Source of the DNA: Muribaculaceae bacterium
GTDB lineage: Bacteria > Bacteroidota > Bacteroidia > Bacteroidales > Muribaculaceae
DNA length: 64,000 nucleotides
Direction of reading: 5' to 3'
NCBI GenBank assembly: GCA_017624155.1
Contig: JAGANS010000036.1
Span: 1-64,000, forward strand
Below are positions 18,934 through 26,688 of this stretch, in pieces. Position 1 is the first letter of the stretch. Each line of letters begins with the position of its first letter. The position numbers and the translations under genes are program-made. The notes below the pieces were generated by a model. The model was given only the letters and a program-made list of their open reading frames with translations, ran no database searches and had not been told where the DNA came from.

Positions 18934-20076
18934 ATGAATGAAATTAGTGAGAGCCAACGGCGACCGTACACCTTCGACCGTGTCATACGCCTGCTCATAT
19001 CGCTGCTGACACTTGTCGGTGTAATATGGCTGATCAATGTGCTCAGCGATGTATTGCTGCCCTTCCTCGCCGCGTGGCTCATTTCATATATACTCGAGCC
19101 TTTCGTACAATACAACCGCCGGATACTCGGCCTTAAAGGCCGACTCATGGCCGTGTTCATGACTCTATTTGAGGGCATACTTATTCTGGCAATGCTGGGG
19201 GTGTTCTTTATTCCGTCGATAGTGGGCGAGATGCATCAGGTGGCCGACCTTGTCAACCGCTATGCCAACGGCTCCGACCCAATCCCTTTCATCCCGGCTT
19301 CATTCCACGAGTACCTGCGCAATGCCATCGACTTCCACTCTATATCGCAGGAACTCACCCGACAGGATTTCAATTCTATAATCGATGCACTGGGTGGTGT
19401 GCTCTCGAGCGGCTTTGATCTCGTTGTCGGAATCTTCAACTGGTTTATTGTGCTGCTCTATGTAGTGTTCATCATGCTCGACTATGAGAAGCTGCTGCAC
19501 GGCATGCGCCGCATGGTGCCTCCCAAATACCGGGCGGTGACATTCAGCATTCTCGACGATGTGAAAAACAGCATGAACCATTACTTCCGCGGGCAGGCGC
19601 TCGTGGCGTTCATTGTGGGAATCTGCTTTGCCATTGGTTTCCTCATCGTAGGTCTGCCGCTGGCTGTAATACTCGGCCTGTTCATAGGCCTGCTCAACAT
19701 GGTACCTGACCTGCAGCTTATCTCTCTTATACCCACCACGCTGCTGTGCCTGGTGTACACGGCCAATTCCGACCTCGGATTCTGGGAAATGTGGTGGAGC
19801 TGCATGGCCGTATACATCGTGGTACAGTGCTTTCAGGATCTCTTCCTCACGCCCAAGATCATGGGCAAGGCCATGGGACTCAACCCGGCCATCATACTGC
19901 TGTCGCTGTCGGTATGGGGGACATTGCTGGGCTTTATCGGTCTGATCATCGCCCTGCCCCTCACCACATTGCTGCTCGCCTACTACGACCGCTACATCAC
20001 CCATCGCGAGGACGGCGAAACGCCCGACGAGCATCGCGAGGACCACAAACTGCTGAAAGAGATTATCGAGGAATAG
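18934..20076 (+). CDS. AI-2E family transporter
   Basis: Polytopic membrane protein of 380 residues in the AI-2E transporter superfamily (PF01594; TqsA/YhhT/PerM-like). Hydrophobic pairs lie near the N-terminus, and a soluble region (about 95-145) is followed by the family core. That core includes GQALVAFIVGICFAIGF, GLPLAVILGLFIGLLNMVPD and PLTTLLLAYYDRY. Known members export small molecules or act in ion and osmotic homeostasis; the solute here cannot be assigned. The start is fixed by the promoter 18 nt upstream. It converges on a small secreted-protein gene with a single base between the two stops. Confidence 0.85.
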   Translation: MNEISESQRRPYTFDRVIRLLISLLTLVGVIWLINVLSDVLLPFLAAWLISYILEPFVQYNRRILGLKGRLMAVFMTLFEGILILAMLGVFFIPSIVGEMHQVADLVNRYANGSDPIPFIPASFHEYLRNAIDFHSISQELTRQDFNSIIDALGGVLSSGFDLVVGIFNWFIVLLYVVFIMLDYEKLLHGMRRMVPPKYRAVTFSILDDVKNSMNHYFRGQALVAFIVGICFAIGFLIVGLPLAVILGLFIGLLNMVPDLQLISLIPTTLLCLVYTANSDLGFWEMWWSCMAVYIVVQCFQDLFLTPKIMGKAMGLNPAIILLSLSVWGTLLGFIGLIIALPLTTLLLAYYDRYITHREDGETPDEHREDHKLLKEIIEE

Positions 20077-20077
20077 G

Positions 20078-20476
20078 CTATAATTCTATCGGAGTCTTGG
20101 CAAGGGTTTCTTTTTTCTCGTTAAGATAATGGACGTGCAGGACTTTACCGAATTGTCGGAGGAATGCCCGTGTGTCCTCGCTCGCACCGAAGCCTTCAAG
20201 AAATGACGCCTTGGCAAGCTGGACATTCTCTTCAGTCCAGACGTCAGGATCCTGCAGCACCGGATTGTGCATCATGAACACGAAGCACAGTTCACCCTGA
20301 GGTGTTTCTTTTACTTCAAGAAATGTCGCTTCCTCATCGTATTTCTGAGGTAGTTGGGCGTTCAAGGCCTTTACGACCTCCCGTCGCTGCTGAGCCGTGG
20401 CTGTCTGCGCTATCGCGGGCTGTATGGCTGCCACAATGGCCATTGCCAAAATGATGAATAATCTTGCCATAATCAT
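20078..20476 (-). CDS. small secreted hypothetical protein
   Basis: 132 residues with a signal peptide ending about IQPAIAQ. I do not recognise the family. The mature part (about 108 residues) is mixed alpha/beta, with LNAQLPQKYDEEATFLEV and a helical DPDVWTEENVQLAKASFLEGFG. No Cys for lipidation is seen. Initiation could also occur at the second Met (20470). It lies directly after the ferredoxin terminator with no promoter box, so expression may come from read-through. Real-gene status rests on the clear signal peptide and intact frame. Confidence 0.6.
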   Translation of the reverse strand: MIMARLFIILAMAIVAAIQPAIAQTATAQQRREVVKALNAQLPQKYDEEATFLEVKETPQGELCFVFMMHNPVLQDPDVWTEENVQLAKASFLEGFGASEDTRAFLRQFGKVLHVHYLNEKKETLAKTPIEL

Positions 20477-20491
20477 AGTGTTGATAATGTG

Positions 20492-20543
20492 ATAAAAAAA
20501 TCCGCCTGCGGAAATCTGTTCTGAGATCGCCGCAGGCAGATTT
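20492..20543 (-). terminator. terminator after ferredoxin
   Basis: On the minus strand, arms AATCTGCCTGCGG and CCGCAGGCGGATT flank a loop and are followed by a run of T residues. Confidence 0.85.
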
Positions 20544-20564
20544 TATAATTCTAATGACCGCTTA

Positions 20565-20735
20565 TCAAGCCGGGGGAAGGATAGCGTCGTTGGGGCAGAC
20601 AGCTGCGCATGAGCCACACTCGATGCAGGTGTCGGGATCGATAACGTAGATGGGGCCTTCGGAGATGGCTTCAACGGGGCATTCGGGCAGGCAGGTGCCG
20701 CAAGCCACGCAGTTGTCGGTGATTACGTATGCCAT
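20565..20735 (-). CDS. 2[4Fe-4S] ferredoxin
   Basis: A 56-residue electron carrier. Two CxxCxxxCxxxCP-type motifs are complete: Cys9, 12, 15 and 19, then Cys37, 40, 43 and 47. The two clusters are joined by a short hairpin, as in clostridial-type ferredoxins. It starts MAYVITDNC and ends ILPPA. It probably serves low-potential reactions of anaerobic metabolism such as pyruvate:ferredoxin oxidoreductase; the partner is not in the window. It has its own promoter box at 20783-20790 and a terminator, so it is a monocistronic gene. Confidence 0.95.
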   Translation of the reverse strand: MAYVITDNCVACGTCLPECPVEAISEGPIYVIDPDTCIECGSCAAVCPNDAILPPA

Positions 20736-20782
20736 GGTTTTTCTGTTTTAGTTTGGTTTTGATAGTTATTGCTTTTACGATG

Positions 20783-20790
20783 CAAATTTA
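20783..20790 (-). promoter_or_regulatory. ferredoxin promoter, -7 box TAAATTTG
   Basis: Reverse-strand TAnnTTTG match about 48 nt before the ferredoxin ATG, with a TTG about 18 nt further upstream as a plausible -33 element. Confidence 0.7.
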
Positions 20791-20831
20791 GCAATTATTT
20801 CGGTAATGCAAGCAATATCGTATAAAAATTT

Positions 20832-21905
20832 CTACATTTCGGCACGACGGTAGAGTATCACTGCGATTATGCCGTAAATGATGTTGGGTATCCACATAGC
20901 CACGAAAGCGGATGTAAGGCCCGACACGGCAAAACTCTGCGTGATAGCCATGAACAATATATAGCTGAACGACAGTGCCAGACCTATACCGATATTGAGG
21001 CCCATGCCGCCCTTTACCTTGCGCGATGACAGCGCCATTCCTATCACGGTAAGAATGAAGGCGGCCGCACATACGGCATAGCGGCGGTGGTACTCAACCT
21101 CGAAACTGCTGATATTGGCCACGCCTCGGTCGCGCTGACGCTCGATATATTCGTCAAGGGCACGGGTGGTCATTTTCTCATGGTCGTTTACGGCTATAAG
21201 GAAGTCGCGGGGCTCGAAGGGAACAACCGTGTCCAGGCTGCTGCCTTTGGTGATGTATTCGCGGCCGTTGTCAAAGTCGCGTATCACATAGTCGTATACG
21301 CGCCAGGAATACAGGGTGTCCCATTTAACGGTCGAGGCGGTCATACGCGATTTTATCTCCTTGTTGTCGTCGAACAGGTCGAGCTGGAAGCCGCTGCCGC
21401 TCTTGGTGGCGGCGTCGTAGCGGCTCATGTGCATGATCTCGCCGGGAGCCACTTTAAGCATTATATTGGCGCCATAGTCCACTCTCTTGTTCTTTACATA
21501 GGTGTTCATATAGTCGATACGCTTCACGTTGGCTGGTGGAATCACATAAGCGCCCAGCACCCATGTAGCCGCAGCGATGACGAGTGCCGAAAACATGTAT
21601 GGCCTGAGCAGGCGGCCGAAGCTGACCCCCGATGAAAGCATGGCGATGATCTCGTTGTTGCCGGCAAGCTTGGATGTGAAGAATATCACGGCGATAAATA
21701 CGAACAGAGGAGAGAACTGCGTCGCGATATACGGCATGAAATTAAGGAAGTAATCCACCACCGTGGACCGCACCGGGGCCTTGAGGATTGCGTCAAACTT
21801 CTCGTTGACGTCAAACATGACTACGATGGCCAGCAGCAGTCCTATTGCAAAGATATAGGTGCCGAGGAATTTCCTGATTATATATTTGTCGAGAATCTTG
21901 AACAT
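20832..21905 (-). CDS. LptF/LptG (YjgP/YjgQ) family permease
   Basis: Inner-membrane subunit of the LPS-export ABC complex, 357 residues. It has three N-terminal membrane helices (about 10-120), a periplasmic jellyroll-like middle (about 130-260, including NIMLKVAPGEIMHM) and three C-terminal helices. This is the LptF/G layout. The start MFKILDKYIIRKFL is typical of the family. It lies 15 nt after tgt on the same strand, a Bacteroidales pairing. Whether it is LptF or LptG is not certain from one gene; I favour LptG-like. No terminator is seen before the ferredoxin promoter. Confidence 0.85.
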   Translation of the reverse strand: MFKILDKYIIRKFLGTYIFAIGLLLAIVVMFDVNEKFDAILKAPVRSTVVDYFLNFMPYIATQFSPLFVFIAVIFFTSKLAGNNEIIAMLSSGVSFGRLLRPYMFSALVIAAATWVLGAYVIPPANVKRIDYMNTYVKNKRVDYGANIMLKVAPGEIMHMSRYDAATKSGSGFQLDLFDDNKEIKSRMTASTVKWDTLYSWRVYDYVIRDFDNGREYITKGSSLDTVVPFEPRDFLIAVNDHEKMTTRALDEYIERQRDRGVANISSFEVEYHRRYAVCAAAFILTVIGMALSSRKVKGGMGLNIGIGLALSFSYILFMAITQSFAVSGLTSAFVAMWIPNIIYGIIAVILYRRAEM

Positions 21906-21920
21906 TGTGATGACAGTTGT

Positions 21921-23051
21921 TTACAGACGTCGCTGCAGTTTCTCGACCATTTCTCTTTTCCATACGGCAAAATCGCCGGCAATGATATGTTTTCTGGCCT
22001 CGCCCACGAGCCACAGATAGAACGCGAGATTGTGTATCGACGCTATCTGCATGGCAAGGAGTTCCTGAGCTATAAACAGGTGGCGCAGATATGCGCGCGA
22101 GTACACGCGGTCGACCTCGCAGGGGCTGTCGGGCCAGATGGGACTGAAGTCGTCGGCCCACTTGAGATTGCGCATATTCATGGTGCCCTCGGGTGTAAAG
22201 AGCATACCATTGCGGCCGTTACGTGTGGGCATCACACAGTCCATCATGTCGACGCCGCGGTCTATTGCCTCAAGGATGTTGGCCGGTGTCCCTACCCCCA
22301 TGAGGTAACGCGGACGATCCTCGGGCAGAATCTCGTTGCACACCTCGATCATGTCGTACATCACCTCGGTGGGCTCTCCCACGGCCAGGCCGCCGATAGC
22401 GTTGCCTTCGGCGCCGAGGTCAGCTACAAACTTTGCCGAGTCGCGGCGCAGATCGGGATATGTACATCCCTGCACTATGGGGAAGAAGGCCTGAGAGTGG
22501 CCATACAGGGGCTGTGTCTCGTTGAAGTGCTTCCAGCCGCGGGCGAGCCAGCGCTTGGTGAGGTCGAGCGATCGGCGGGCATAGGTGTAGTCGGAGTTGC
22601 CTGGTGCACATTCATCAAGGGCCATCATTATGTCCGAGCCGATGGTGCGCTGGATATCGACTACCTTCTCGGGGGTAAAGAGATGCTTTGAGCCGTCGAT
22701 ATGGCTGCGGAACCATGCGCCCTCCTCGGTGAGCTTGCGGTTGGCGCTGAGCGAGAACACCTGGAAGCCGCCGCTGTCGGTCAGAATCGGGCGGTCCCAG
22801 CCGTTGAATTTGTGCAGGCCGCCGGCGCGGCCTATTATATCCATGCCGGGGCGAAGGTACAGATGATATGTGTTGCCGAGTATTATCTGGGCGCGGACGT
22901 CTTCGCGAAGCTCCCTGAAGTGCACTCCCTTTACGGCGCCGACCGTACCCACCGGCATGAATATCGGGGTAAGTATGTCGCCGTGGTCGGTGTGGATCAC
23001 GCCGGCACGTGCATTGGTATCTTCGGCTTGCGATATTAGTTTGAAATCCAT
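21921..23051 (-). CDS. tgt: tRNA-guanine transglycosylase
   Basis: Exchanges guanine-34 of GUN-anticodon tRNAs for a queuosine precursor. 376 residues, TIM barrel. The substrate-binding and catalytic motifs LTDSGGFQVFSL, GGLAVGEP and GVGTPANILEAIDRGVDMMDCVMPTR are intact. The C-terminal zinc site normally supplied by a CxCxxC cluster plus His is altered: the matching stretch reads CEVDRVYSRAYL (about residue 308), while the later His in IHNLAFYLWLV is kept. This may be a lineage feature. It sits 19 nt after the RIC/hemerythrin-LuxR gene and 15 nt before the LptF/G-type permease gene, probably as one operon. Confidence 0.95.
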   Translation of the reverse strand: MDFKLISQAEDTNARAGVIHTDHGDILTPIFMPVGTVGAVKGVHFRELREDVRAQIILGNTYHLYLRPGMDIIGRAGGLHKFNGWDRPILTDSGGFQVFSLSANRKLTEEGAWFRSHIDGSKHLFTPEKVVDIQRTIGSDIMMALDECAPGNSDYTYARRSLDLTKRWLARGWKHFNETQPLYGHSQAFFPIVQGCTYPDLRRDSAKFVADLGAEGNAIGGLAVGEPTEVMYDMIEVCNEILPEDRPRYLMGVGTPANILEAIDRGVDMMDCVMPTRNGRNGMLFTPEGTMNMRNLKWADDFSPIWPDSPCEVDRVYSRAYLRHLFIAQELLAMQIASIHNLAFYLWLVGEARKHIIAGDFAVWKREMVEKLQRRL

Positions 23052-23070
23052 TTTGCTTTTACTTCATAAG

Positions 23071-24054
23071 TCATTGCGATATCGACTCGATCTCCACCAG
23101 CCCGTGCAGGATTGCGAATATCGTCATGCCCGAGGCGCTGTGGATATTGAGTTTGGAGCAGATGTTGCGCCTGTGGGTGGCCACTGTATGGACCGATAGG
23201 AACAGCTTGTCGGCTATTTCCTTGTTCGACATTCCGCGTGCGATGCATATCACAATATCACGTTCGCGCGGTGTCAGCAATATGTCGCCATGCTCGTCGA
23301 GCTCGTCATCTCGGCTCTTTCCGGCGGCCGACACGACAGTCGACACATGCCTTTCAAGCTCGAGGATCGTCGGCACGAACAATTCGTCCTCCACGCGACA
23401 ATGCGCTATCAGGTCGCGCTCACACACCACTATATCAAAGAGCAGTGCATTGAGCATGTCGACGCGAGCCTTGTCGGCGACGAAGTGGCATATCAGTATA
23501 TCCTTTATTTCCTTAAGCTTGGCGGCAATCGGGTGGTGGTTGTCTTTAAAATCTCCAATAGTGAACTCATCGCAACCCCGACCGTCGAGCAGGCCGTCGA
23601 CATAGCTGAATACATGCGCGTTTTCATATTCCATGTGCTTGCGCACCTCAGCCACATACTCGTCGTAGAACTTGAGTATCACCAGGGCCACATCGCCCGG
23701 GGCGCCTGTGCCGATCGCCCTGATGAGGCGGCTGCGGATGTCGGGCAGGATATAGCCCAGGAAATAGTCGTGGGCGCTTTTCAGGTAATTGACAAGCGTA
23801 CGTGCGTCCAGACCGCTGTTGTCATACGGCTTTCCGCTGATAAAATTCGCCACTGAGAGAAACGTGCGGCAGTCGACGCCTACCGAGGCACATACATCGG
23901 CGACGGTACGATCGCCGAAACCGAGTGAAATGCCAAAACGTGTAAGGGCCGGCAACAGCAAGGGGTTGTCGGCTATGAGCCTCCGCATCTTATTGCCGGC
24001 GGCATAGCGCTGCAAGTCGCCGGTCGAAAGCAAATCTGTCTGTGATGAGTTCAT
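23071..24054 (-). CDS. RIC/hemerythrin-like diiron protein fused to LuxR-type HTH
   Basis: 327 residues. Residues about 22-72 (MRRLIADNPLLLPALTRFGI to FISG) resemble the DUF542 N-terminus of RIC (YtfE/ScdA) iron-centre repair proteins. Residues about 85-235 form a hemerythrin-like four-helix region with RIC-spaced ligands: His95, His140 with Glu144, His173/174, and His218 with Glu222. Residues about 258-318 (LTPRERDIVICIARGMSNKEIADKL) are a LuxR/NarL HTH. The fusion points to a transcription factor whose diiron site senses oxygen, NO or iron-cluster damage (inference). A 7-2-7 palindrome sits just upstream of its distal promoter. It is first in line with tgt and the LptF/G-type permease gene. 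Confidence 0.85.
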   Translation of the reverse strand: MNSSQTDLLSTGDLQRYAAGNKMRRLIADNPLLLPALTRFGISLGFGDRTVADVCASVGVDCRTFLSVANFISGKPYDNSGLDARTLVNYLKSAHDYFLGYILPDIRSRLIRAIGTGAPGDVALVILKFYDEYVAEVRKHMEYENAHVFSYVDGLLDGRGCDEFTIGDFKDNHHPIAAKLKEIKDILICHFVADKARVDMLNALLFDIVVCERDLIAHCRVEDELFVPTILELERHVSTVVSAAGKSRDDELDEHGDILLTPRERDIVICIARGMSNKEIADKLFLSVHTVATHRRNICSKLNIHSASGMTIFAILHGLVEIESISQ

Positions 24055-24059
24055 TAGTG

Positions 24060-24067
24060 CAAAATTA
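24060..24067 (-). promoter_or_regulatory. proximal -7 box TAATTTTG
   Basis: Reverse-strand TAnnTTTG match only 5 nt before the regulator ATG. If used, the transcript would be nearly leaderless; the box at 24193 may be the main promoter. Confidence 0.45.
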
Positions 24068-24192
24068 GTGATTTTCTGTCATTCGGCAAAATCGCCCGTA
24101 TCCGCGCCTGCACCTTCACAGGCACAGGAGAGGATAATATGAGTAAGGGCTAATGTAAAAGCATAAACCAAACTAATTGTTCTTTGTACCTG

Positions 24193-24200
24193 CAAAGTTA
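24193..24200 (-). promoter_or_regulatory. distal promoter, TTG-N19-TAACTTTG
   Basis: On the minus strand a TTG is followed after 19 nt by TAACTTTG, the expected Bacteroidota -33/-7 spacing. Transcription would give a leader of roughly 130 nt before the regulator. Confidence 0.7.
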
Positions 24201-24221
24201 CGCCAATCTGCGTCATCACCA

Positions 24222-24241
24222 AATACCCGCATGAGGGTATT
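24222..24241. promoter_or_regulatory. 7-2-7 operator-like palindrome
   Basis: AATACCCGC-AT-GAGGGTATT: TAC...GTA half-sites of 7 bp separated by 2 bp, the architecture bound by NarL/LuxR-type HTH dimers. It abuts the -33 element of the distal minus promoter and lies about 60 bp before the + strand promoter at 24301. A likely target of the adjacent LuxR-type regulator (inference). Confidence 0.55.
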
Positions 24242-24300
24242 TTGCATGGTTAATTATTGTTAAATTGATTTATAAACAACATTTACGGCAAAAAAACGGT

Positions 24301-24308
24301 TATATTTG
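24301..24308 (+). promoter_or_regulatory. -7 box TATATTTG
   Basis: TAnnTTTG match about 100 nt before the ATG at 24411, pointing away from the regulator gene. Confidence 0.65.
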
Positions 24309-24325
24309 CAGACACAAAAAATATA

Positions 24326-24399
24326 GCCGGCCGGCATAGGAGGTTCCTATTACATTCGCATTTGGATATTGAGTTTTTACTTCCCGCCGGCCGGTTTTT
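24326..24399 (+). promoter_or_regulatory. leader hairpin with T-run (attenuator or sRNA end)
   Basis: GCCGGCCGGC at 24326-24335 pairs with GCCGGCCGG at 24386-24394, followed directly by TTTTTATT. Inside the loop a second small palindrome, ATAGGA-GGT-TCCTAT, occupies 24336-24350. The stem lies between a promoter box and a start codon, so it could end a short transcript or gate the gene at 24411. Confidence 0.6.
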
Positions 24400-24410
24400 A
24401 TTATCTCAGT

Positions 24411-26309
24411 ATGGTTCCTTCCCTTATCAAATTGTTCAAGGTAGTGGCCGTAAGGCCCGATGAGCATCTGCTTGATCCTGTCGAGGTCAATGCATACGCT
24501 CTGCGATGCGGCTACTTTGTGATGCCCGGAGCATGCACCGCCGACTGCATTGCATTTCTCAAGACTCAGGAAATGAACCCCAACTCTACCTTCTACAAGG
24601 ACTGGGGTGATGTGGAGCGGCGCAGCGAACTCGAGCTGCACATTACCCAGCTGATCCACTATCTGAGCACCTACGGGACCGACTTTCAGGGACCGACCTT
24701 CACGCTTAACGACTTCCCGGCCGAGCTCACTCCAAGCCGGCTTACGGTCCTCAATGCCTGTACCGAACGTGAACTGTTCGACCGTATCGAAGCTATGCTC
24801 GACTCGGGCATTGCCATTTCCGACGACACCCTGGGTCAGCTCTTCGATCAGCTCGAGCAATTCATGTACAGCTACGGATGGCGCGTCGACGTCGACAAGG
24901 TGGCCAACCGCGATGCCGAGATACGCCTGTGCCGGCTTTACGGCGTATTGCCGACCCGGCCCGAGCGGCTCGTCCGCTATCTTGTATATGCGGCCACCGG
25001 TATGTCGACAATCATCAAGAACAGCACGACCCGGGCGCGCCTCAGCGACAATGCCGTGAAGATAGCCCCCGACCTCAAGCAGCTCGACGAAACCCACATA
25101 CGCGCCCTCGCATCGGTATTCTACCGCTATAAGCCCATTTTTTTGGCAATACGTTCGGGCATAGCAAGCGCGCGGGATGAGATCTGCGGCGAGCAGCCCT
25201 GGGAGAAAAAGCACACCGCCGACTATATCCACGAATACTCCACCCTGTATTCGCACATCGTACGCAAGATAAACCGTATACGCCGCCTGGCCCGGCGGTA
25301 TCACCGGCCTATGAAGCCCGGCGTGCTCGAGAGCCTGCTTGCCGGGCACGACATGGATACGATACGCGCAGCCGTTGACGCCGAGAAGTCGATGTTCAAG
25401 CTCGTCAAGCTCCTCAACTACCTTGATTATTCGCGCAGCGATACGGATTTGCGCGCATATATCATACGCAACGGCAAGGTATTCTTCAAGGAAGCGCCGC
25501 GAACCGATACCGTGCGGCTGGCCATGATGTCGGATATACGCAATATAGTGCGTCAGCGGCTCATCACGCTGCTGGCTGCGAAAACCCACGATGTCGACGG
25601 CCGCACACTCACCGTGCGCCGTCCGGCTTACGTCGAGATCGCAGCTCCGGTATCCGAGCGCCAGATGGTGGGCGCTATGCCCTACGGCTCGACATACACA
25701 CTGGCCCGGAACAATTATATCGGCATATACTGGCGCAACGAGTGGGGTACACGCGACTTTGATCTGTGGCTCACCGACAGCGACGGCAACCGCCTCGGTT
25801 GGGCCTCTCAGCACAAGACCGACCAACTGCTTTTCTCGGGCGACATGACCAATGCCGACCCCGAGGCCACCGAGATATTCTACGGGCGCGGCTCATGGCC
25901 CGACAGCACAGTCCAGGTGCTGAGATACAACGGCGAGCAGGGCTCAAAGTTCCGTCTGTTCTTCGGCTCCGACGATATCAGGCAACTGCCCCAGGGTTAT
26001 ATGGTGAATCCCGATTCGATACATTTTACCGAAGACCTTGTGTCGGACAGCCGCGAGAAAACCATAGCGCTCATCCACAACGGCAAGGTATATTTCACTG
26101 CGGTAAGCAGCGGCGATCACATCGTGCCGTCGACCGACAAGAGCGTCACGGCAATCGATGCCCTGACCGGTCGGCTGCAATGCTGCGCCATGCTGTGGCC
26201 GCTATTGGCCGAGGCCGGATTTGCCGAATACGACCCCGCATCGGCCTTGCCGCCCGACATCGACCTCACCCAGCCCGACAAAGACACACTCATCCGCCTG
26301 TTTACATAA
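24411..26309 (+). CDS. large protein with TerD-like C-terminal region
   Basis: 632 residues, no signal peptide, cytoplasmic. The first ~400 residues are mostly helical with conserved-looking blocks (LTVLNACTERELFDRIEAML, RPERLVRYLVYAATG, LARRYHRPMKPGVLESLLAG). Residues about 430-545 contain YIGIYWRNEWGTRDFDLWLTD, LLFSGDMTNADPEATEIF and a following strand. These recall the TerD calcium-binding fold (DLDL..., SGD.T...E) and the C-terminal part of the MXAN_6230/SCO0854 family. A stress-response role is only an inference. An alternative TTG start at 24369 lies inside the upstream hairpin and is disfavoured. Confidence 0.6.
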   Translation: MVPSLIKLFKVVAVRPDEHLLDPVEVNAYALRCGYFVMPGACTADCIAFLKTQEMNPNSTFYKDWGDVERRSELELHITQLIHYLSTYGTDFQGPTFTLNDFPAELTPSRLTVLNACTERELFDRIEAMLDSGIAISDDTLGQLFDQLEQFMYSYGWRVDVDKVANRDAEIRLCRLYGVLPTRPERLVRYLVYAATGMSTIIKNSTTRARLSDNAVKIAPDLKQLDETHIRALASVFYRYKPIFLAIRSGIASARDEICGEQPWEKKHTADYIHEYSTLYSHIVRKINRIRRLARRYHRPMKPGVLESLLAGHDMDTIRAAVDAEKSMFKLVKLLNYLDYSRSDTDLRAYIIRNGKVFFKEAPRTDTVRLAMMSDIRNIVRQRLITLLAAKTHDVDGRTLTVRRPAYVEIAAPVSERQMVGAMPYGSTYTLARNNYIGIYWRNEWGTRDFDLWLTDSDGNRLGWASQHKTDQLLFSGDMTNADPEATEIFYGRGSWPDSTVQVLRYNGEQGSKFRLFFGSDDIRQLPQGYMVNPDSIHFTEDLVSDSREKTIALIHNGKVYFTAVSSGDHIVPSTDKSVTAIDALTGRLQCCAMLWPLLAEAGFAEYDPASALPPDIDLTQPDKDTLIRLFT

Positions 26310-26314
26310 ACCGA

Positions 26315-26613
26315 GAATGGTTGATGGTTGAAAGTTAGGGTTTAGCATGAGGAATTACTAAACCCAGCACTTGTGGCGTGCGAAGGCCGCCGGTTTACTC
26401 GTAGCCGCGTCCACCGGAGCCGCAGGCGGAGGTGTACGCGGACCGACGCTTCATCCATAAAAGGCGCCCGCAGGCCGCCGATTTGAGCCACGATGCCAAA
26501 TGTAGCGCCGTTGATATAATCGGCGGCCTGCGCACGCCTCCCGGTGGGTTTATGGTTTGGGTTGAGGGTTTAGTAGCAAAGACTTCAACCTAAACCCTCA
26601 ACCATCAACATTC
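26315..26613. repeat. palindromic intergenic element (MITE-like)
   Basis: This fills most of a 379-nt gene-free gap. The left end (GAATGGTTGATGGTTG, on through TTAGGGTTTAG and CTAAACCC to GGCGTGCG and AGGCCGCCG) is matched in inverted order by the right end, about 80-95 nt of imperfect terminal inverted repeat. An inner perfect 14-bp pair, GCAGGCCGCCGATT (26470) and AATCGGCGGCCTGC (26518), nests inside. A further copy of GGTTGAGGGTTTAG occurs near 26560. No open frame or clear target duplication was found. Structure fits a non-autonomous element or a REP-like unit. Confidence 0.6.
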
Positions 26614-26618
26614 GACGG

Positions 26619-26670
26619 AAAGACAGAAGAGACGCTCCCGCATGGAGACGCCTCTTCTGCCTTTGTCTTT
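26619..26670. terminator. bidirectional terminator
   Basis: AAAGAC...AGAAGAG pairs with CTCTTCT...GTCTTT around an inner CGCTCC/GGAGACG stem. It lies between the TerD-like gene (+) and tnaA (-). Confidence 0.7.
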
Positions 26671-26688
26671 ATATTCTGTTTCTATATG

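Noticed and set aside
24369..24410. Earlier TTG start for the TerD-like gene
   Set aside because: It would translate one arm of the terminator-like hairpin, and the added residues look unlike the family.
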